Part shown: in pieces, positions 51,621 to 61,808 of the stretch
Layout: each line of letters starts with the position of its first letter
How positions within the stretch are numbered: position 1 is the first letter of the stretch
Source: Tyto alba
Taxonomy: Eukaryota; Chordata; Aves; Strigiformes; Tytonidae
Length of the DNA stretch: 64,000 nt
Assembly (NCBI RefSeq): GCF_018691265.1
Contig: NW_024881313.1
Span: forward strand, 10,864,501 to 10,928,500
Reading direction: 5' to 3'
Made by a program: the position numbers and the translations under genes
The notes under the pieces: model-generated
Database searches by the model: none
Seen by the model: only the letters and a program-made list of their open reading frames with translations
Told to the model about the DNA's origin: nothing

Positions 51621-52589
51621 GCGAGGATACTCTAGTGTGACAAAATCGATTTCTTCCTTCCAGTCATGACATCTAAATAAACACATACGCACACACACAT
51701 GGGGTTTTGCAGTGGGCCAATTGTTTCTCTTTTCATATTATGAACAGATTAATCATAGTTTAAGCTTTCCAGTGATTCTTAGATCAGCCTTAGTCAAATG
51801 CTACATATCAACAACACTAGTTACTTGCAGGCTCCTCTTTCCTAAGGCTCGGCATCTAGTATTGACCGGGATGTGAGAGGCCACAGTGAGAAGAAAGGTA
51901 ACTCTTGCTGTAGTGTGATTGCATAGGACAACATTATTTAACCTTTTCTTGGATTTACAGAACATAGTTACTGGCTATGTAAGCATCATGCCTTGTTGTG
52001 TCAGTCCATCATGGATACTTTCAGCTGTTGTACGTTGAAACATCTTAATATTTTGGTTGCATTTCATCTAGACTGTGGGACCACAAGCAAGTTTTGCTGC
52101 CAAAGCTAAGAACATAGCATCTCCAGATGTCAAGAGTTGCTATCTCAGTATTCAAGGACAGCCTCTTTTTCTTGCATGCAAGAGAAAAAGGGATGATATC
52201 TGGAACATGTCTGGCTTTGGGCTGCGGGAGTATCATGTCTAATACTTGAGTACAACAAACCCTAGACAACAGCTTGTAAAGGAACCATCTCAGTCTCATG
52301 GCTTACACAGTATAATTACCTGTCTGAAGATCATAAATGATATGATCTCCAACTGACATTTTCAAATTAGTTTTAGTATGTATAATAGCCTATTTTAAAA
52401 CATGTTATTTAAGAGCTGGCTTGTTCTCTGTGAAACTTTCAGCTGGAAAATATTGCAATTTTCAAGTTTTGGCTAGTCCATTTTACACCCATAAATGGAA
52501 ATATTGAAAAATGTAACAAATTATACGCAGTAGTTTTATGGCAGCATTACATTTAATCAGTCTTATCATACTGTTATATTTCTTGGGAT
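51621..52589. other. unique AT-rich non-coding DNA
   Basis: No gene or repeat recognised. The minus-strand frame 52045-52299 has no known motif. Confidence 0.5.
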
Positions 52590-52670
52590 TATATGTATAT
52601 ATGTGTGCATGTATGTATATGTGTCTAGATATATGTATGTATATATATTACATATATATATGTAATTTTC
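52590..52670. repeat. TA/TG-rich simple repeat with a 20-bp palindrome
   Basis: Alternating TATG and TA units. The right end (52647-52666) is a perfect 20-bp palindrome that starts 'attacatata' and ends with its reverse complement. Confidence 0.9.
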
Positions 52671-55600
52671 ACCCCAGTTCACAATCTGCTTAAGAAAAAA
52701 GATTAATGATGAGAAGTGCTGTAGGTGTCATTTCTCAGGTAGTTAACATGGGCATCAATATTAAATTTGATTTACTTATTTCCGAATCAGCAGCCCTTAT
52801 TAAACTAGCAAAGTATGTTAAGAGAACAAAGTATGGATTGTATTCCCTGGGAATATGAAGAGTTCAGGAAATGAAAAGCGCTTCAATCATATGTAACATA
52901 TAGAGCATTGTTAGTGCAGAAGCCTTATATCAACTTTGGTGACCTATTTACTGGTTATTCTCTCATTGTTTTAAAGGCATTATGAATTAGAGCTCTGCAG
53001 TTTAAATAGTATCAAGTACATGAAATAGAACCTCTGTGCCTCAGTTAACCTTAAACAAGCTTCTAAAAGCAAGAGAGACAGATTTAATAGATGTGATGTC
53101 ATTATACTATATCATACATGCCAGAAAGAGAGAACAGAATATAATAGAATATCAGGGCAACATAGGAAAGCCATTTTTTAGCTATTTAAAGATTCAGAAA
53201 AATGAGCCAAACTTGTGAGGAAGATGCTAAAGTGCATGTAGTAATGCATCCTAAAACACCAAGATACTTAGGTTTTTCCATCCTCTTCAGCATTCTGTAT
53301 TAAAAATCTGATGCTGTCCAACAATACTGAGAAAAAGTACTTTAAATGCTTCTGCAACCTGATACTGTATCCACTGAAGTTCACAATGAAATCTTCATTT
53401 ACTTCATTACATTGTTGTGCTCCTCTTTCTAACTGGCTTCAGTAGAATAGGCCTTCAGCTGCAACAAATATTTGCACTCGTTTGCAATATCAACAGTCCC
53501 TTCCTGCTCTTTTAGAAATTACTGTTGCCTTAGCTTTAGCTCAAACTGTAAATACAGGAATGACTATGTGATCCAAATGGCCTCAGTACAAGTTCCATGA
53601 AGCCAGAGAGAGACTTCCATTGATTTCAGTGGGATCTCACTAGATGATGCTAGAAGTACGTGATCTTTCAATTGGACATTTTCTAATCCAGTGGCTATTT
53701 TCCTTTTCTTACTTTCATTTTAAAGCAAAGAGATTCAAAATGATTAGGTGTCGGAGTCTAGTATATGACATCAGGGACATGCTCTTTGGTAGAGAAGTCT
53801 ATGTGTTATGAGGTTTTAATTTATTTACCTTTTTCATGCAAATCAGACAGATTGCTAAGTGCTCTAAACAGATAAGATAATGAAGCCTGACAGCTAAAAA
53901 GTCCTGTCAACATTTAAACAGAGCACCCAGGAAAAGGCCAGCTGCCTTTTGAGAACAGGAGTAGAAACTTTGAAGACTAAGGAAAGAGTTCTGAAATCTC
54001 TGCTAACACCACCAACAAGAATGCTTTAATTTTGCCAGATGAGTCCACCTTAGCTTTCATTGTCATTTCCATTATCGAATGATCTCCATTCTGAAAAGGG
54101 ATAACTAGTTATTGATTCAAATGTCAGCAGCTTAAATGCTATTAGCCAGAAGCAGGATCAAAAAGGAAGGCCACTGCATAAACAATATTGTACACTCCCG
54201 CTCTGCAGGACTGTATCTCCTTCTATTCTGTCTAGGCAGGCTTATGGCTCAGCAGAACCATGGATCTCATAATCATTCATATATTTATCCTCACAAAACC
54301 TCTGTTGTTCTCACCTTTATTTTAGAAGCAGGCAATACATATCTAGGATGCAGACTGCAGTGGAGCATAAGATTGCCTGAGCTAGCTTTTTCTATCACAG
54401 AGGTACCATGAGCAGCAGTGTAGCTGCAGCGGTATGGACACTGGTGCAGGCCAAAATGCCCTTAGCAGAAGGAAGGACACAAGATGCTTCAAGTGCTTGC
54501 AATAACTTTTGTAAAGCTAATCAGGTATATCCTAAGATTCCTGACAAAATCACAGTGGATCTAGACTGAACTGAAGCCAAATGATTGGTCAGTGCTTTCA
54601 TTTTGTGATTAGCTTGAGGTGTCCACACAGAGTTTGTTATGGGTTGTTTCTTTTTACCTCAGGACCAGCTAATAGTGCATGGCCTGCACACAGAAGTAGG
54701 CACTCAGGAAGCAGTAAGAATGTACACAGGCTCCTCTCTAAACAGCTAACAGCATAGTATTACAAAGCGACATACGTATCTAATAAATGAGAAGGTTGAC
54801 TGTGACAAAGTATAGTAATAAATGTGGTTTATGCACATAGTTCTGGGGACTCCTAAGAACTAGCCCTCATTTTTTGGCCTCCAGGAGATTACTAAATCTC
54901 TAAACATCAATCTGAATTCCTTAGACATCCACACACATGATCTGGAGCCTGAGCTGTCTGCAAGCCTCCTATTTCATCTCTAATTCAAAAGATCACTTCC
55001 TGGAAGCTCTGAAGGGAAAATAGTGAAGCATTTCTTTCCTTTTTCATCTTTAAACCACCTCCTATGGATTGCACCAGTGAAAGGCAAAATCTAGACCTAA
55101 TTTCCTGCAAAGAACACTATATATTTAGCTTCACTAGAAAGTACTGATCTACACTTTCTCACAGAATTTAGCCCTATCAGAAGGAGACAATAAAAAATAG
55201 CAGATTTATGCCTCAATGAATGGAAGTGTTCCTGTCAGAACCAAATGACTGTTTTGCTCATATAACAATCAGAAGGGTTAAAGGTAAAAATTGTTCTTAG
55301 TTTTTTGCCATCTAGTCCATCTCCTGAATAAGGGCTTCTTTTGAAATGCTGAGCACAAAAGTGCATCTGGAAAATGTCAACTAATGTATTTTAAAGTTAT
55401 TAGGTGAAAATAAAACCCCTGAACATATTTTTTTATGAAACCTTCCAAGAAAATTCACTTCCGAGACCTGGCTTGAGAATGAGCAGGAGACATTTTTCAG
55501 CCTAAAATAATTTTATGAGAAAGGTTCAAATGTTTGGAAAATATGTTGGAACTGTAATTTCTCCCTCAGTGATGGATTACATGACCAATAGAGTGAATCT

Positions 55601-58404
55601 ATGTGTATACACACACACACACAGATCATTTCATTTGTTTACCTTTAGATCAAAAATAGAATGTTACAGCATTTGTTTTATCATTTTCGATCCCCTTGAG
55701 GCATTGTGACATTTGGTACATTTATTTTTCCTGTTAAGAGATGATTCTTTAATTCTTTGAAGCAGGTGGAGGAAATACTTAGCAGAATGTTTAGACTGTG
55801 ACAACTATACATCAGGAAGGGAAAGGGGGAGTGTTTTGAACATGCACAGAAAGCCAGAAGTTGATTACATTTCTTTCTTCTGCACAGCCCAATGTACAAG
55901 CTAGAGAGAATCTTTGTCCCCAGTGGAGCTAATAACAAATATATAGATTTCAAAGGAGCCATAGACATCTTGTCATTAACTTTGGTTCAGCACCTAAGTA
56001 AGTTTTGGGTACTTACAAATACAGACAGACTTCCTACTGTCCAGCTTTGAACACTAAGCTTGACGTTCTTCCTCATAGTCAACAGGAAAAGGTGAATTCC
56101 TCCAAAATTCCTTTCAGAGGATTAAAAGTAACCCCTCCCCCTCCAGGATCCCCTTACCTTTACTAGTATATGTCAGGAAACTTAAAACAAATTAAAAAAC
56201 TCTTCTTTGTGCTTTGAATAATGTCTGTACTCTTGTTTGGACATGTTTTATGATTCGCAGAATGCAGAACAAACTGACATATACAGGTGACCTCCTAAGC
56301 CTAGGTGTTGTCCCTCCAAACTGGACAAAACTAAAGGAACTGCATTAAAACATGTCTGTGCGTTACAAGCAGGGCACGTTAACCAGGGAAAACCTGGGAA
56401 AATGAACTTTGCTTCTGTTAGTGAGGTAGTATTAAAAGGATGTGGTATAAAACTGCAACTCACAGGTTTTAGTCACACAGCTATGGTGGAATCCAGATCC
56501 ATTTGTTTTTATTGTTCTGTAATGAAAGTTTATGAATGCTCTTTCTGTCTTTTAGTAGATGAGACCTCTGGGTAACTGCATACCTTAAAATCCTAAGGGA
56601 TTTATCAGGATGACAGTAGGAAGAGACTTACTTCTATCTCGCTTCTCCAAGGCAGTCTTCGTCTATTGACTGTTTTCAGCAAACCCCAGTTTCTTGGGGA
56701 AATTCCAAATTCAAATCCACTTGGCACAGGACAGAGCCCTAAATGCCATAACAGAAGTTTTTCTGAACTGTTTTACTTCATAGGCCAGAGAATGGAGCAC
56801 AGCTTTTGTAAGGCTCAGATAGTTATTCTGGCCATTGGACATTAAAAATATATATTTTTTTATTCCAGGGTCAATTAATATTTAAATATTGATATGGGAA
56901 CTTCAACACCTTTCATATGAGAGAATGCCATGCAAAATCAGTGACTACAGCGTGACACACAGGATAGCTATTTCTCTCAGAAAGAAGAGGAATTTGGATT
57001 TTCAGCTTCTGTGAAAATTATTTGAAACTTTACGATATTAATCTTTCCTATTAAGTACGAGGGCAACATTATTTCCACCAGTAATACAACATATCTGTAA
57101 CTATGCTTTTCTCTTTGGATATCCTAATACAAATATCACGGTTAGCACAACCTGAAATAATTTAGCTTCTGACTTGAATGAGGAAGAACAGAGACGCTTT
57201 TATTTGATCTGAACCAATTATGATTTTTTTGTTGGTTTGTTCAGACACAAAAATAGATTGAATATTCAGCCAATTTGTTACTTACACAAACTTCTTGTTT
57301 GAATAATCATTACCAATAGGATCTTTGTCCAGATAGATGACTAACAAGTAAATGGTTAATTGAGTAATACTGTTTTTAAAGCACACACATATGCAAGCCA
57401 GGACATACGGCATAGGCATCTACAGAAAGCCAGTTCACAGTATCTATAATGTATAATGGAATTTGCAGCACTTCAAACTCCATTCAGAGGGGTTTTTTTT
57501 TTGCCAGTAATATTGCTGAGTTCATAACCTTTTCCATAGTACTTTGCCCTTGTTTACCACTGGGATGATTTGCAGCAGAAGTTACTGTTTAGCAGAAGTA
57601 AAGCTGATGCAATCTATCCCAGAATCATTTCCATCTTTTTAAATCAAAGACAAGGATATAAATAAGAACATCCCATATGAATAATTTAGTCTATTCAATG
57701 ATATGACACATTTTTTGTGACAAAGATTTTTGTGATAGAAATATTCTGACTTGATATAGAGGAGATCATTATAAGTAACATGCAGAGAGCTACTGTGTCA
57801 CCCATATTTAAAAAGTAAAAGTAATAATTTGCAAGTTATCTAGTTCTTAGCAGAGTCCAGTAGAACTCAATGGATCTACCCTGTCTCCCAAAAGACTCTG
57901 TATTGTATCAGATATTATATCACTCTGCTCATTAAGGTGTCAGAAATGTTTCCCTTGAATTAACTTTTTTGCAGAATACACACAGGAAAAGCAGTTTGAT
58001 TTCATGAAAGAAAAACCTTTTCTTTTTCCTGTGTAGATCTGACTTCTGTTTTATAGCTCACTGGTAGTAAGAAATTTTCCTATGGATATCATGGTATACT
58101 CCCCCTTGCTACTGAAAGGATGGAATCTGGAAATTTGCTTTCTGTTTTAGCTAAACATGTGTCTTCTCCAGAAAAATTAAAAAAAAATAATTTTTCCTCC
58201 TGTCCGTTCCCCCCCCCCCCCCCCCCCGAAATATTTCTGGAAAGCCTAACTTTTTGACTATCTTTACCTAGTTATTTTGTCATCATTCAAAATCTTTACT
58301 TAATATGGCCCCAAAATCTGGTGTGCCTGCTCTGTTTTGAAATACCATTTAACAGAAGGACACATTTAAGTCATAGTATTATGGAGGCTGTGATGTTACC
58401 AGAT
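52671..58404. other. unique AT-rich non-coding DNA
   Basis: No gene recognised. A short trace of the old repeat motif 'ttccattgatttcagtggga' lies at 53616-53635, and a short (AC)n run at 55609-55623. Open frames such as plus 54136-54411 and minus 55681-55968 have no known motif. Confidence 0.5.
58209..58227. repeat. poly-C tract, 19 bases
   Basis: Nineteen consecutive C. Such a long C run is unusual in AT-rich DNA. It can fold as an i-motif, and the complementary G19 as a G-quadruplex. Confidence 0.97.
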
Positions 58405-58658
58405 GACAAGACCAAGAATCAGAAACCTGGATTCTGACCTTAGTTTTATCAATGACCAGCTCTGTGATTTTGGATGACTCTGCTTTGTTCTTTGGTCTTC
58501 CAGACAATTATCACTTTTATCTACATAAAAAAATAAGCTCTACTGGGAAGGTACAGTTTTCTGCTGGCTACAAGTGCGCAGTGCTAAGCACAGTGGGGCT
58601 CTGAGCTCATTTGAGTCCTTTAGACAAGATAGTACTACAAATAAATCATAATAATAAT
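58405..58658 (+). repeat. long MIR/CORE-SINE-like element
   Basis: The 5' part reads 'agaaacctggattctgacct', 'gaccagctctgtgattttgg', which matches 'gacctgggttctatccc' and 'ctctgtgaccttgggcaagt' of MIR. The 3' part reads 'aataagctctactgggaagg', 'gcagtgctaagcacagtggg', 'gctctgagctcatttgagtc' and 'tactacaaataaatcataat'. This matches the tail of a widespread amniote SINE ('gtaagctctttggggcaggg', 'cagcgcctagcacaatgggg', 'tacaaataaataataataat'). It is nearly full length at about 250 bp, which is rare for such an old element. Confidence 0.78.
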
Positions 58659-60892
58659 ATTCTTTTTTGCAGTTCAGATTAAGCCTAAAGTTACCTTATT
58701 GGAGTGTCATCCTGGTTCCTGTGATATTTGTCTGAAACTTTCTTCTTACAGTATAACAAATGTGCTTCAACTCCATTGGCCAGCTTCTTCCTTTAATGCA
58801 GACAGCTTAATGGATTTTTCTTAAACCCAGTACAGCTTGTTTCTTAGTATTAATTTCAACTTCAGGTTATTGTGCAAATTATGTCCTGGCTGGAAATTGA
58901 ACCACGTTGACCACTGAAAAATCCTAATATATGACCTGTATTAGACAAATTTGCCCAGACAGCAAAGTACAGTTGGATTGATTTTCACTCTGTCATAATG
59001 ATTTTGTTAGACAAGTTCTCCACCCTGTGGCTGCAAGTGTACACGTGAGCAAGGACATGATCCCCAGTACGATATTACAGAAATGGGGGACATGTAAATC
59101 CTGCATATATACCTCAGCTGACTCAAAGGAAGACAGGCAAAAGGATGCTTCCTTCATTTAGACCTAAGAAATCTATAAAAAAAAAAAAAAAAAAAATGTA
59201 TAAGTCATTTAATACAAAATATTCTATTAAGAATGACAAGAGATGTAACTACTGCTCCCCTCCCTCTTGACGCCTAAAAACCTACAGTAGCAATCTTTAT
59301 ATTTTCTGCTTTTTAGAATAATTTATCAACATGGGTTGGGAGCTGGGGGGGGGGGCTGGTTTACTTATTTGCTTTAAGCACAGAACTGTGAGTCAAGCAC
59401 TCCATTTCCAATCTTCTGTCGACATTTAAGTTTTCCTGAGAGTTACATGCAACGGGATTTAGTACTTGAAAAGAATTGCTTTATACTTACAAAATGTACA
59501 TACTCTAATACAAATAACTGGTCATCTCCTAAGTATATGAATGTCTTTTCACCATAACACACAAGTGTCACACAAGTTTAAGACTGTGCAACCTAGCTAT
59601 GCCCAGATAAATTTGGGAAGTAGTAGTAGTTGGGAAGGTTGTTATTCAGAGATGTCTGACAGATGGAAAGACTGTAGTATAATACTGATTTTTACCCATG
59701 GCTTATCTCAAGTGAAAAAAATTGCTTTGGCTGAATTTCAGCCAGGTCTAGACAGCTTTCTGTATAACAAAATTTGACAGTCATCCTGTCTCACACAGTG
59801 GCAGGACCAGAAAAGCTTTGTTGCATTTCTTCTTCAAGCTAAGTGCAGAAGCAGCAGCACTTATTTCTGACTCTGTTTTTGATAGTAAACAACTGTAAAA
59901 ATAAAAAAGATAAATAAATAAATAAAAAGAGATTCAGCTGCAGCATTGGTTCACATACATATGTAAAATGAGATTTATCATAGTTAATTTTTTTCTTCAT
60001 GTAGATCACTCATCTCTACTTTTTCCAGCTCATGCTTTCCCTCTCTCTCCTAGTAGTTTACATGTTTTGAATTTGGCTTTGCCTCTTACTCTGATTTTTG
60101 TGGATTCTTTTCAGTTATTTTTATATATATGCAGAGAATATATTATTTGATGAATTTGAAAGTTACTGTAGTTTTATATGAAAATCCTTGTTGATGATAT
60201 ATTTTGGGGACAATTAAAAATTTTTAAATTCATCAAGGTTTTTTTTCTTTTTATTTCACTTTTCAGATTTATAAAATACAAGCTGAATGAATAAACCAAA
60301 AAAGACAGCACACATTTCTCACAGGACCGCACATTAGCTGCAACTCTGCTTTTCTCTGGCAGAACTGGGATTTAGTTTTAAAAACAAGTTTTAGCTTTTT
60401 TATTTGAGAGGGGAAAAGGCACTGCATACATATATATATAATGGTGTGAATTAAGTATTGCAAAATACAGGAGAGGAAGTTAAAGTTTACAGTTAACAAC
60501 TAGAATCTAGAAGGAAATATTTAGATACAATCTATTCTCAAAATATTGTTGCTTTCCTTGAAAGCCTATCATGCTTTATAAGATTATTTTTTTTAGGCAG
60601 CAAAAATAACTGCTTTTTCTGTTTTGTGCCACTGCTCACCCAGTCATGCAAATATTTCTGCAATTAGCCAACATTTATAATATTCTATCTCCCCTAAAAA
60701 CAAACCTGAAGCTGAATTCTCACATTTTTTTCCTGTTAAAAACTGCTGTTTTCCCAAAGCTTGTTTTATTAAAAACTGTACTTTGGATGCTCATTCTAGT
60801 TATGATTAAAAATGAAAATAAATAGCTTTTTTGTTAAATGCTTGGGAAACTTGAAAAGGAGAAGTGGTGTCTAAAGCATGGTGGGATTTTCA
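58659..60892. other. unique AT-rich non-coding DNA with homopolymers
   Basis: No gene recognised. Poly-A at about 59177-59196, a G11 run at 59345-59355 and (AAAT)n at 59910-59926. Confidence 0.5.
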
Positions 60893-60975
60893 TATAATCA
60901 TAGAATCATTCAGGTTGGAAAAGAGCATTAAGATCATCAAGTCCAACTGGTGACCTAACACTAGCAAAGGATGCA
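60893..60975 (-). mobile_element. CR1 LINE 3'-end fragment, short
   Basis: Plus strand reads 'ataatcatagaatcattcag', 'gttggaaaagagcattaaga', 'tcatcaagtccaac'. This is the reverse complement of the classic avian CR1 3' terminus including part of its octamer repeat. Only about 80 bp are clear. It is closer to consensus than the CR1 at 45.5 kb, so younger. Confidence 0.92.
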
Positions 60976-61480
60976 AATATTTCTATACAACACTGAGAAT
61001 TAACCCTCTCCACCAAAATTCTGCCTTCCTGCGTTCCATTGCCCCCAAACACATAAAATTCAAAATTGTTTTCCCCACGTTTTCTGTTACCATTTTTTGA
61101 TAAATACAGGGTTAGGGAAGCGGGGGTAATTTGGGGATGGGGTAGCAATTAAACATTTGTTTGTCTCTAAAAATTGAAAAAGTTCCGACAGTTTAGAAAA
61201 AGCAGCTAGCATTTAGTTTTGTGTGTGCTATTATACAGTTCTTCTACTTTTTTATTCTTTTTTTTTTTTTTTCAATATGAGAAATTGTGGACAGGAATCT
61301 TACAGTACATATTTTAAAGGCAAGAGAGATTTCAGTGAGAGAAGCAGTCTTACTTCAAATCTCCTTTTAATTTTTCCAGTAGAATCTAAATTATGATTAA
61401 TCTCATGCAAGAAATCTAGAGCCTCTCAAATCATCAGGAAAAAAGTGCAGAAGAAATAACTGGAAGCTGAAGTTTAATTT
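60976..61480. other. unique DNA
   Basis: Nothing recognised except a poly-T run at about 61257-61272. Confidence 0.5.
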
Positions 61481-61808
61481 CGTAAACTTAAGCCCTTTGA
61501 AGCATCAGGCTTGCGTTGACTTCCCATGCAGACTGAACTAACTCTTTCGGGGAGAACCAGCCCCAGGTCTGCGGGTCCCCTTCCCCCCCGAGCCAGGAAG
61601 GGTCACCCCCCCCGCCTTTGGAGGACGAATCCTCTCCCCACCCAGGAAGGAGCACTGAGTTTGCAAACTGTTAGCCAACTTCTCCACCTAGTGGCACTGC
61701 CGCGGAAGGTTTCGGGCTAGGAGTTGCGATTAAGAAAATTGTTACGAAGCATGAATGCTCCGAGATAATACAATGCTGAAATTAGGGCACCATAATCGCA
61801 GACAGTCG
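61481..61808. promoter_or_regulatory. CpG-dense islet, candidate regulatory element
   Basis: I count 15 CpG dinucleotides in about 330 bp, while flanking kilobases have only scattered ones. The core at 61548-61730 is GC-rich with C runs, 'gccgcggaagg' and 'ttcgggctagg'. The sequence 'ccacctagtggca' at 61685-61697 resembles a CTCF core with one base missing. No TATA box, exon or known repeat is clear. It could be an unmethylated enhancer or promoter, or a GC-rich mobile-element fragment. The plus-strand frame 61526-61720 (64 codons) is proline- and arginine-rich and probably chance. Confidence 0.4.
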
